From Pseudomonadota bacterium (GTDB lineage Bacteria; Pseudomonadota; Alphaproteobacteria; Rhizobiales; Xanthobacteraceae), in NCBI GenBank assembly GCA_023431725.1, contig JAEYVN010000185.1, positions 1 to 6,603 of the forward strand: a stretch of 6,603 bases of DNA. Reading direction: 5' to 3'. The notes beneath the pieces are model-generated. The model had not been told where the DNA came from and did not search any database. It saw nothing but the letters and a program-made list of their open reading frames with translations. Below are positions 1-5,623 of the stretch, piece after piece (the first letter of the stretch is position 1; each line of letters begins with the position of its first letter). Position numbers and translations under genes: made by a program.

Positions 1-42
1 TTCAAGGACTGGGCCGAGAGCGGCGGCGCAGTGGACAAGTAA
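1..42 (+). CDS. 3' end of an unidentified plus-strand gene (partial)
   Basis: The first 42 bases read as 13 codons, FKDWAESGGAVDK, followed by TAA. Twelve of the 13 sense codons end in G or C, the strong third-position bias expected of a real gene in this genome. The gene begins beyond the left edge and converges on radC, leaving 49 bp between the two stop codons. Thirteen residues are too few to name a product. The charged, small-residue tail looks soluble. It could be a chance open stretch, but the codon bias and clean convergent layout argue for a real gene end. Confidence 0.5.
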   Translation, partial: FKDWAESGGAVDK

Positions 43-78
43 CTTCAGGGTTTCAAGAAGAGACCGTAGTGCTGCACT

Positions 79-106
79 TTGCGTCTGATCGTCAGATCAG
101 ACGCAA
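79..106. terminator. Perfect 12-bp hairpin at the radC end, possible bidirectional terminator
   Basis: Bases 79-90 and 95-106 are exact reverse complements around a 4-base loop at 91-94. On the minus strand the loop reads TGAC, so the radC stop codon TGA (92-94) lies entirely in the loop and the left arm encodes the last radC codons. The hairpin sits between two convergent genes, where a shared terminator or transcript-end stabiliser would be expected. Neither strand has a T-run after the stem, so it is not a classic intrinsic terminator. The pairing is certain; the function is inferred. Confidence 0.5.
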
Positions 107-810
107 GCCCTTGAAGCTGGCATGCCCCTCCTTTCCGACGATGATATGATCGTGCACGGATATGCCGAGCGGCTTGGCAATCTCCATGATTGATTGCGTC
201 ATCTGGATGTCGGCGCGCGACGGCGTCGGATCTCCGGATGGATGATCGCGGTCGCTGATAGTTCAAGCGCCCGCTTCACAACCTCGCGCGGATAGACAGG
301 CGTGTGATCGACGGTGCCGGTCTGTTGCAGTTCGTCGGCGATCAATTGATTGCGCTTGTCGAGAAACAAAATGCGAAACTGCTCCTTTTCCTCAAAGGCC
401 ATCATGGTCCGGCAATAATCGAGCACGGCCGACCAGGACGACAGGACGGTCCGCGACTTGACCTGCCCCTTGGCAATCCGACCCGCCGCGGCCTGAACGA
501 TCTTGATTTCGGTGATCACAGCCTCGCCCAGCCCCTTGATCTCTTTCAATCGCCGCTCCGGCGCGGCAATCGTCTCGGCAAAGGAACCGAACTTTTCGAT
601 CAATTGCTTGGCCAGCGGCTTGACGTCGCGTTGTGGGATCGCGCGAAACAACACCAGCTCAAGCAGTTCGTAATCGGCGACGGCGTCCGGCCCCGCATCT
701 CGAAATCGTGCCCGCAATCGTTCGCGATGTCCGTGATAATGCGGCCCAGCCTCTTCGAGGCCGGCTTCCCGCTCACCCTCACCGCTCGTCGATTTTGCCC
801 CACGCGCCAT
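92..810 (-). pseudogene. radC: radC, RadC-family JAB/MPN-domain protein, frameshifted in the zinc motif
   Basis: This is a RadC family protein, whose exact role is debated despite the old DNA-repair label. From the ATG at 810, residues 1-190 match the family well: a basic N-terminus with [10 protein letters not shown], a UPF0758-type helical region, a helix-hairpin-helix around 84-105 ([16 protein letters not shown]), then the start of the JAB/MPN metalloprotease-like domain with its conserved Glu near 143 ([18 protein letters not shown]). After [10 protein letters not shown] the family continues [13 protein letters not shown]. Here only five bases (236-240) lie between the two Ile codons and the GD codons, where 21 are expected. 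The missing 16 nt shift the frame, and the original frame stops at 199-201 after a missense tail. The correct C-terminus, from [11 protein letters not shown] to FKGLRLI, resumes in another frame at 235-92. The restored protein would be 244 residues, normal for the family. A TTG at 843 also opens the frame, but neither start has a clear Shine-Dalgarno site. The gene is probably inactive; an assembly error is possible. Confidence 0.88.
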
Positions 811-821
811 GCTGCAGCATG
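808..821. repeat. 14-bp perfect palindrome over the radC start codon
   Basis: CATGCTGCAGCATG is its own reverse complement and includes the radC ATG (minus strand, 810-808). It also creates a second minus-strand ATG at 820-818 that is out of frame with radC. The palindrome could form a small hairpin at the initiation site or be a dyad binding site, but at 14 bp it may be chance. The symmetry is seen directly; no function is claimed. Confidence 0.3.
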
Positions 822-888
822 ACGCGATTGCGTGCTTTTGCAACTGGCGCGTTAGAAAAAGCCGAGGCGAAACCGCCGTTTCAACCTC

Positions 889-1722
889 TTATGAGGCGCT
901 GGCCGAATACGGCGGCTTATCAAGTCCTTTGGGTGACAACGTGAAGATTTCCGCGCCGGTGTCGGTCACGCCGACAGCATGCTCGAATTGAGCCGACAAC
1001 GAACGATCGCGCGTTACGGCAGTCCAACCATCCGACAGCACCTTCACATGGGGCCGGCCGAGGTTGATCATCGGTTCAACCGTGAAGAACATGCCCGGCC
1101 GCAGGATCGTGCCTTCACCGGGACGACCGACGTGAACAATATTCGGTTCGTCATGGAAAAGCCGGCCAAGCCCATGACCACAGAAATCGCGCACGACACT
1201 CATATGCTGCGCTTCGACGAACGACTGAATGGCAGCGCCGATATCGCCGGTTGTCGCACCCGGTTTGATCGCAGCAATGCCACGCATCATCGACTCATAG
1301 GTGACATCGATCAGCCGCTCTGCACGGCGCGGAATTTCGCCTACGGTGTACATACGGCTGGAATCGCCATGCCAGCCATCAACGATGAGTGTCACGTCGA
1401 TATTGACGATATCGCCTTCCCGCAGCGGCTTTTCGTTCGGAATACCGTGACAGACGACATGATTGATCGAGGTGCAGGTATATTTCCGGTAGCCACGATA
1501 CATGAGCGTCGCAGGCAGCGCGCCATGATCCATCGCGAAATCGCGCACGAGATTGTCGATGTGTTCAGTGGGAACGCCGGGCTTCACCTCCGGCACCAGC
1601 ATGTCGAGACATTCCGCAACCAGACGGCCAGCCTTGCGCATACCGGCAAAGGCCTCGGCCTTGTGCAACTTTATCTGTCCAGTCTTGCGCATCGGCGCAA
1701 GGGCGGCCTCAACATAGCTCAT
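889..1722 (-). CDS. map: Type I methionine aminopeptidase
   Basis: Cytosolic metalloenzyme that removes the initiator Met from new proteins when the second residue is small. The 277-residue product has the complete pita-bread fold signature. By alignment with the E. coli enzyme, the catalytic His is His92 (VVCHGIP), and the two-metal ligands are Asp109 (NIDV), Asp120 (WHGD), His183 (CGHGLG), Glu216 (FTVEPM) and Glu247 (QFEH), with the second conserved His at 190. There is no N-terminal zinc-finger extension, as in bacterial type Ia forms. The start at 1722 is supported by GAGG five bases upstream on the minus strand. radC begins 78 bp downstream, an order familiar from related alphaproteobacteria. 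The gap to denD upstream is 70 bp, so map may have its own promoter. Nothing in it looks damaged. Confidence 0.97.
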   Translation of the reverse strand: MSYVEAALAPMRKTGQIKLHKAEAFAGMRKAGRLVAECLDMLVPEVKPGVPTEHIDNLVRDFAMDHGALPATLMYRGYRKYTCTSINHVVCHGIPNEKPLREGDIVNIDVTLIVDGWHGDSSRMYTVGEIPRRAERLIDVTYESMMRGIAAIKPGATTGDIGAAIQSFVEAQHMSVVRDFCGHGLGRLFHDEPNIVHVGRPGEGTILRPGMFFTVEPMINLGRPHVKVLSDGWTAVTRDRSLSAQFEHAVGVTDTGAEIFTLSPKGLDKPPYSASAS

Positions 1723-1750
1723 GGTAGCCTCAAGGGAGATTTGATCCTGG

Positions 1751-1778
1751 AATGTATGCGATCAGACTGGCGATGCAA
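1751..1778 (-). promoter_or_regulatory. Weak sigma70-like promoter candidate for map
   Basis: On the minus strand TTGCAT (1778-1773) and TACATT (1756-1751) are 16 bp apart, in the short gap between the denD stop and the map Shine-Dalgarno site. The -10 box matches TATAAT at four of six positions and the -35 box matches TTGACA at only three. The placement suits a separate promoter for map, but the boxes are poor and read-through from the upstream operon is equally possible. Confidence 0.22.
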
Positions 1779-1792
1779 GTTTGCCGCACGCG

Positions 1793-2770
1793 TCAGCGGA
1801 CGAAGTTGCCGGCCAGATCATCATCGATATGGATCTGGATGATCTCGTCGAACGAATTTTCTGCGGTAAACCCCAGCTCCCGGGCGCGGGTTGCATCGAA
1901 GCGGCTGGGCCAACCGGCAACGATCCGCATGATGAATTCGTCAGGTTCCCGCCGGATTCGGGCCGCCACGCGGTCGCCCCCGACGCGCCGCAAAGCCGCA
2001 ATCTGCTCACCAACAGTGCAGCAAACGCCGGGCATGGTGAGGTTGATGCGCGGGCCGAGTTGTTCCGGGGTCAGGGACGCGCCGTGGACGAGAAACCCGG
2101 CCGCCGCCCGTGGCGTGGCATGCGTATTGGTTACCTCATCCGACACCGGAAGCATGGCGTCCTCACCGGCGAGCGGTTCCCGGATAATACCGGAATAAAA
2201 GCCTGAGGCTGCCTTGTTCGGTTTGCCGGGGCGTACCGTAATGCCGGGCAGGCGGATGCCGACGCCATCGAGAAAGCCGCGCCGCGTGTAATCGGCCAGC
2301 AGTGTTTCGCCGATGACCTTCTGGGCGCCGTAGCTGGTCAGCGGCGTCAGATGAAAGTCGTCCGGGATCGAATGGGGGAAAGGCGCGCCGAACACGGCGA
2401 TGGATGACGTGTAGATCACCTTCGGCTTGTAGCCATCGCCGACCTTGCGAACGGCTTCGAGCAGATTGCGCGTGCCATCGAGATTGACGCGATAGCCCTT
2501 TTCAAAGTCGGTTTCTGCTTCGCCCGATACGATACCCGCGAGATGGAAGATGACATCGGGTCTTGCCGCAACAAGATCCTCAGCCACGCCGGGCGATGAC
2601 AGATCGGCCGTCTTTACGATGCTCTTCAGACCATCGACCGACTGCGCCGGCACGACGTCAAACAACGTCAGCGCGTCGATCGGCTTGTCGTTGAGAGATT
2701 TGTCCCGCGCCAGTCGCTCGACAAGCTTGCGGCCGATCATCCCGGCCGCGCCGGTGACAAGAACATGCAT
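1793..2770 (-). CDS. denD: D-erythronate dehydrogenase-like NAD-dependent epimerase/dehydratase family protein (DenD-like)
   Basis: Extended SDR of 325 residues. The N-terminal Rossmann motif is TGAAGMIG (Gly7, Gly10, Gly13), with an acidic residue at the end of beta-2 (LFDVV, Asp38) that favours NAD over NADP. The strand-4 motif HLAGIVSGEAE (from about 76) follows, then the catalytic set Ser122/123 (YTSSIAVFG) and Tyr147-x3-Lys151 (SYGAQK). The substrate-side segment IRLPGITVRPGKPNKAASGF is typical of the DenD subgroup, where DenD oxidises D-erythronate to 2-oxo-tetronate ahead of OtnI, OtnK and OtnC. None of those partners is in the window, so the exact substrate is inferred from overall resemblance. 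It is probably the last gene of the operon, starting 15 bp after the small exported protein. Only a weak purine-rich stretch precedes its ATG. Length and motifs are intact. Confidence 0.8.
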   Translation of the reverse strand: MHVLVTGAAGMIGRKLVERLARDKSLNDKPIDALTLFDVVPAQSVDGLKSIVKTADLSSPGVAEDLVAARPDVIFHLAGIVSGEAETDFEKGYRVNLDGTRNLLEAVRKVGDGYKPKVIYTSSIAVFGAPFPHSIPDDFHLTPLTSYGAQKVIGETLLADYTRRGFLDGVGIRLPGITVRPGKPNKAASGFYSGIIREPLAGEDAMLPVSDEVTNTHATPRAAAGFLVHGASLTPEQLGPRINLTMPGVCCTVGEQIAALRRVGGDRVAARIRREPDEFIMRIVAGWPSRFDATRARELGFTAENSFDEIIQIHIDDDLAGNFVR

Positions 2771-2785
2771 TACATCACACCATCA

Positions 2786-3109
2786 TCAGCAATAGGAGAC
2801 ACTATCGAGCACGGCACAATCCCGCTTGTGTGGTGCATTGGGATCGTCAAGCGGGACCGATCCCTTGCCGTGTGGCGACCCGACGAAGACGCCGGAGCCG
2901 ACGCGCACCGAATCCTTATGGCCGATCTTAACGCTGGGATGCTGCGCGCTGGTCGAGCGCGTGCCGTCGGGCCAGACGATCGTATCGCCGGTGAAAATGC
3001 CGGTACGGCCGTCTCCGCACGTCACGACATTGGCGTTCCGCTTGCACTCGGCCGCAAACACAATTGTCGGACAAAAAAACACCAGCAAGGCAATCGAAAG
3101 ACCTCGCAT
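2786..3109 (-). CDS. Small exported four-cysteine protein, function unknown
   Basis: A 107-residue protein I cannot assign to a characterised family. Residues 1-19 form a clear Sec signal peptide: MRG, a hydrophobic core (LSIALLVFFCPTIV), and an Ala-rich cleavage site around VFA-AE. The mature part of about 88 residues has four cysteines (22, 31, 98, 107), suiting two disulfides in the periplasm. It is rich in Gly, Asp, Val and Ser (DGRTGIFTGDTIVWPDGT, VGSGVFVGSPHGKGS), which suggests a small beta-structured domain. The start at 3109 is set by a strong GGAGGAG just upstream on the minus strand. A longer reading to 3169 would add a 20-residue charged segment that hides the signal peptide, so I reject it. 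It lies between two dehydrogenase genes with gaps of 40 and 15 bp, so it is probably co-transcribed, yet nothing ties it to their chemistry. Confidence 0.82.
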   Translation of the reverse strand: MRGLSIALLVFFCPTIVFAAECKRNANVVTCGDGRTGIFTGDTIVWPDGTRSTSAQHPSVKIGHKDSVRVGSGVFVGSPHGKGSVPLDDPNAPHKRDCAVLDSVSYC

Positions 3110-3149
3110 GTGCTCCTCCACCGGTGCGAGCTCGACAATGATCCCAAGC

Positions 3150-3908
3150 CTACAACGCGAGACCGCCATCGACCAGATAGGGCTGACCCGTCATATAGCT
3201 CGCTTCATCTGACGCCAGAAATACGGCAAGCGCCGCCACCTCCCTGGCCGTGCCAAGCCGGCCCATCGGCTGGCGATCGATAAAGCTTTGCCGCGCGGCA
3301 TCGCTGGATTGATTGGTCGACTGCGCCAGTGTTTCGATACGACCTTCCAGCGACGGCGATTCAATCGTGCCGGGGCAGATGGCATTGCAACGCACACCCT
3401 GCCGGATGAAATCGGCCGCGACGGCTTTCGTCAATCCGATGATGGCCGCCTTGGTCGCACCATAGACATAGCGGTTCGGCAGTCCGGTGATTGAAGATGC
3501 TGCCGATGAAATATTCACGATCGATCCGTGCTGCTTCTTCAGCATGCCGGGCAGAAATGCATTGATCGTGCGGTGCATCGACTTCACGTTCAGATCGAAT
3601 GAGAAATCCCAGTCACTTTCCGAACATTCCAGCACCGTACCGTGATGTACGAAACCCGCACAATTGACGAGAATATCGGCGCCGCCAAAATCTCTCGTCA
3701 CCGCATCGGCCAGTTCATTGACCGCCCGCGTCGATCGCACATCGAGAGATAACAACTTCGCGGCCTGCAAGCCCTGCAGCTTTCCGGCATCGAGATCGGT
3801 CGCGATCACTTTCGCGCCTTCGGCGATGAAGGCTTCGGTGATGGCCCGGCCAATGCCCTGGCCGGCAGCGGTGATGACGGCAACCTGATCCTGCAAACGT
3901 CCGGCCAT
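3150..3908 (-). CDS. SDR family oxidoreductase, DHRS6/BDH2 and 2-keto-3-deoxy-L-fuconate dehydrogenase type
   Basis: Classical SDR of 252 residues, cytosolic. It shows the cofactor motif TAAGQGIG (13-20), Asp38 after strand beta-2 (ATDLD) indicating NAD rather than NADP, NCAG at 82-85, catalytic Ser135 (NISSAASS), Tyr149 and Lys153 (YGATK), and the PGTIESPS loop at 179-186. Resemblance to human DHRS6/BDH2 is striking in AGFVHHGTVLEC, DWDFS, YGATKAAIIGLTKAVAADFI and CPGT-SPSL. Arg146 and Arg190 fall where that group has substrate-carboxylate arginines, so a small 2- or 3-hydroxy acid is likely. Bacterial relatives include 2-keto-3-deoxy-L-fuconate dehydrogenase; I cannot choose among substrates. 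The ATG at 3908 follows GGAGGG about 11 bases upstream. An in-frame TTG at 3926 falls inside that site and is rejected. It starts 18 bp after the GNAT gene. Confidence 0.9.
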   Translation of the reverse strand: MAGRLQDQVAVITAAGQGIGRAITEAFIAEGAKVIATDLDAGKLQGLQAAKLLSLDVRSTRAVNELADAVTRDFGGADILVNCAGFVHHGTVLECSESDWDFSFDLNVKSMHRTINAFLPGMLKKQHGSIVNISSAASSITGLPNRYVYGATKAAIIGLTKAVAADFIRQGVRCNAICPGTIESPSLEGRIETLAQSTNQSSDAARQSFIDRQPMGRLGTAREVAALAVFLASDEASYMTGQPYLVDGGLAL

Positions 3909-3926
3909 GCGATGCGATCCCTCCAA

Positions 3927-4592
3927 TCAGTCAACCATGAAATCCGATAATCGCACTTTCTGGTGACCTTGCGGATCGAAATTATCGGGCGAAAGCCACC
4001 GCTCGAACGCCGCTTTTCGCGCGGGCCATTCGCGATCAATGATCGAAAACCACGCCGTATCCCGGTTGCGGCCTTTGACGACCATATGCTGCCGGAAAAT
4101 GCCTTCGAACGAAAATCCGTAGCGCTGCGCCGCCGCACGCGATGCGCTGTTCAGCGCGTTGCATTTCCATTCGTAGCGTCGATATCCGAGTGTTTCGAAG
4201 GCATAGGACGCCAGCAGATATTGCGCTTCGGTGCCGAGCGGCGTGCGTTGCAGCGCCGGCGAATAGACGATGTGACCGACTTCGATCACGCCCATATCCG
4301 GATGGATATTCATCAGTGCGGCAACACCGAGCGCCTGGCCGGACGGATCAAGGATCGCGTAGACATAAGGATCGTTCGATGCGGCGCGCTCGGCCAGCCA
4401 GTCGGCGAAACTCTCGTCACTCGCAAATGGGCCATATGGCAAATAGGACCAGAGGCCGACGTGCTCCTTGACCGCGTTCCAGATCGCTGCACCATGCGAC
4501 CGCGGATCGAGCCTTACGACGCTGCCGTATCGGCCCTTGAGCTTGACATCGCCAGGACGAACCGCCGGCTGAAAATCCAGAGGCTCGGTCAT
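3927..4592 (-). CDS. GNAT family N-acetyltransferase, RimJ/RimL-like
   Basis: A 221-residue member of the Acetyltransf_3 / RimJ-RimL (COG1670) group, which transfers acetyl from acetyl-CoA to an amine, often a protein N-terminus or small molecule. The GNAT fold is visible as VVRLDP (beta-1), the strand YVYAILDPSGQALGVAAL (about 76-93), motif A on the strand VIEVGHIVY (102-110) followed by the acetyl-CoA pyrophosphate loop LQRTPLGTEA (114-123), and motif B with CNALNSASRAAAQRYGFSFE (144-163), where the Asn-x-x-Ser and Tyr-Gly-Phe features are typical. Its ATG overlaps the TGA of the upstream lyase gene (ATGA, 4589-4592), and GAGG lies immediately before it, so translation is probably coupled. 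The substrate is unknown. Co-transcription with catabolic enzymes could mean detoxification or a regulatory acetylation. Confidence 0.88.
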   Translation of the reverse strand: MTEPLDFQPAVRPGDVKLKGRYGSVVRLDPRSHGAAIWNAVKEHVGLWSYLPYGPFASDESFADWLAERAASNDPYVYAILDPSGQALGVAALMNIHPDMGVIEVGHIVYSPALQRTPLGTEAQYLLASYAFETLGYRRYEWKCNALNSASRAAAQRYGFSFEGIFRQHMVVKGRNRDTAWFSIIDREWPARKAAFERWLSPDNFDPQGHQKVRLSDFMVD

Positions 4593-5431
4593 TCCTCAGA
4601 CCGCTTCTTCCGGTCGTCGCGGAAAAATGCGTTGAGATCAGCTGCGGGTGCCGCATCGGCAAAACCGCCGAAGCTGCCGCCTTCGGCAATCTGCCGCGCA
4701 GCACGCATGAAGCCGCCCCAGGCGCAACGCGCCAGCGAACCACCGACACTGATGCGCCGTGCGCCCAAGGACGCAACATCCTGCACGCTGAGAATGCTTG
4801 GCCATCCGATCAGGACATTCACCGGTTTCGGCGCCACGGCCTCCACAACCTCTTTGATTTCCTCGCGCGTCTTGATGCCAGGTGCATAGAGGCAATCGGC
4901 CCCTGCTTCCGCAAAGGCTTTCAGCCGGCGAATGGTCTCCTCCATGTCGGGTCGGCCACGAATGAAGCCTTCGGTGCGGGCTGTGAGCATCACGTCTTCA
5001 CCGGTCTGGTCGATTGCCTCACGAGCGGCCTTGATGCGGGCCAGCGCCTGCTCGAACGGATAGAGAGGCACGGCCTTGTCACCAGTCGCATCTTCGATCG
5101 ACAAACCCGCAACGCCTGTGCCCACGCAGGCCGTCACATTCTCCGCAACGCCTTCCGGGTCGTGCGCATAGCCACCTTCGAAATCGGCATTGACCGGCAC
5201 ATCGCTCGTCTCGACGATCTCAGCGATATGATCCAGCATCAGACCAAGCGGAACCTCGCCATCGGCGTATCCGGCGGTATAGGCATAACCAAGACTGGTC
5301 GTGGCCAGCGCCTTGAAGCCGAGACGTTGCAGATAGCGTGCACTGCCGACATCCCAAGGATTGGGGATGACGAAACAACCGCTGTCATGCAGGCGACGGA
5401 ACGTTTGACGTTTCTCGGCAAGACTGGGCAT
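4589..5431 (-). CDS. Isocitrate lyase/phosphoenolpyruvate mutase superfamily protein
   Basis: A 280-residue TIM-barrel protein of the ICL/PEP mutase superfamily (COG2513), whose members cleave or form C-C or P-C bonds next to a 2-oxo acid using Mg2+. Visible marks are NPWDVGSA (24-31), TTSLGYAY (44-51), the metal-site strand NADFEGGY with Asp83 and Glu85, Glu113 in SIEDA, and Arg152 in TARTEGF. The Lys-Arg/Lys-Cys-Gly-His motif that carries the catalytic Cys of isocitrate and 2-methylisocitrate lyases is absent; the corresponding loop reads YAHDPEGVAENV. It is therefore neither of those enzymes. An oxaloacetate- or phosphonate-type activity, or an unassigned lyase, is possible. The start at 5431 has only a weak GGAT upstream. 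It leads the five-gene run, 192 bp after the solute-binding protein gene, and its stop overlaps the GNAT start. Confidence 0.9.
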   Translation of the reverse strand: MPSLAEKRQTFRRLHDSGCFVIPNPWDVGSARYLQRLGFKALATTSLGYAYTAGYADGEVPLGLMLDHIAEIVETSDVPVNADFEGGYAHDPEGVAENVTACVGTGVAGLSIEDATGDKAVPLYPFEQALARIKAAREAIDQTGEDVMLTARTEGFIRGRPDMEETIRRLKAFAEAGADCLYAPGIKTREEIKEVVEAVAPKPVNVLIGWPSILSVQDVASLGARRISVGGSLARCAWGGFMRAARQIAEGGSFGGFADAAPAADLNAFFRDDRKKRSEE

Positions 5432-5466
5432 GGGATATCCGGTTGTAGAGCGAAAAGATCGAACGC

Positions 5467-5472
5467 GTTATA
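5467..5472 (-). promoter_or_regulatory. Possible -10 element for the lyase operon
   Basis: TATAAC on the minus strand matches the sigma70 -10 consensus at five of six positions and lies in a short AT-rich patch about 36 bp before the lyase ATG. No good -35 box is found 16-18 bp upstream, so this may be a weak or regulated promoter, or none. It overlaps the stop codon of the possible small ORF at 5468-5608. Confidence 0.25.
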
Positions 5473-5608
5473 TTGTTAGATGGCGGGGGTCGTCGTTGAA
5501 ACCGTCTTCGCCGCAGGTCGGACAGACGGTTGGCGCATCGCTGGAACAGCAAATATCGTCGGTAGAGACCGCATCACCTTGCGTTTTCGCAATCGCAACA
5601 AGGAACAT
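5468..5608 (-). CDS. Possible 46-residue cysteine-rich small protein
   Basis: An open frame starting with ATG at 5608 and ending with TAA fills most of the gap between the solute-binding protein and lyase genes. Its sequence begins MFLVAIAKTQGDAVSTDD, has two adjacent Cys (ICCSS) and then a Cys-x2-Cys knuckle in VCPTCGEDGFNDDPRHLTI. Four cysteines with a CPTCG knuckle resemble a minimal zinc-binding site. The last third is rich in G/C-ending codons, as in real genes here; the first third is not. No Shine-Dalgarno site precedes the ATG. I do not recognise a family. It may be a genuine small protein, a decayed remnant, or chance. Confidence 0.33.
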   Translation of the reverse strand: MFLVAIAKTQGDAVSTDDICCSSDAPTVCPTCGEDGFNDDPRHLTI

Positions 5609-5623
5609 GCGGTTTCAAAGCGA

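Noticed and set aside
45..266. Minus-strand open frame of 73 codons over the radC 3' end
   Set aside because: It is the third reading frame of radC. Neither the pre-lesion nor the post-lesion RadC sequence lies in it, and the product is Arg-rich and featureless.
979..1842. Long plus-strand open frame (287 codons) opposite map
   Set aside because: It is antisense to a fully intact methionine aminopeptidase. Its product is rich in Arg, His and Asp without any recognisable domain, as expected from the reverse of a high-GC gene.
3110..3169. Upstream in-frame extension of the small exported protein
   Set aside because: It would put charged residues ahead of a clean signal peptide and run through the strong Shine-Dalgarno site that fits the start at 3109.
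3963..4889. Long plus-strand open frame (308 codons) opposite the GNAT and lyase genes
   Set aside because: It spans two unrelated genes on the other strand, its product is Arg-rich and low in structure, and it has no Shine-Dalgarno site or family resemblance.
5500..5531. 8-bp inverted repeat (AACCGTCT / AGACGGTT) with a 16-base spacer
   Set aside because: The long spacer, lack of a T-run and position inside the possible small ORF make a terminator or operator unconvincing.
5579..5592. Short hairpin TTGCG-TTTT-CGCAA after the receptor gene
   Set aside because: Five base pairs are too weak for a terminator and there is no following T-run on the minus strand.
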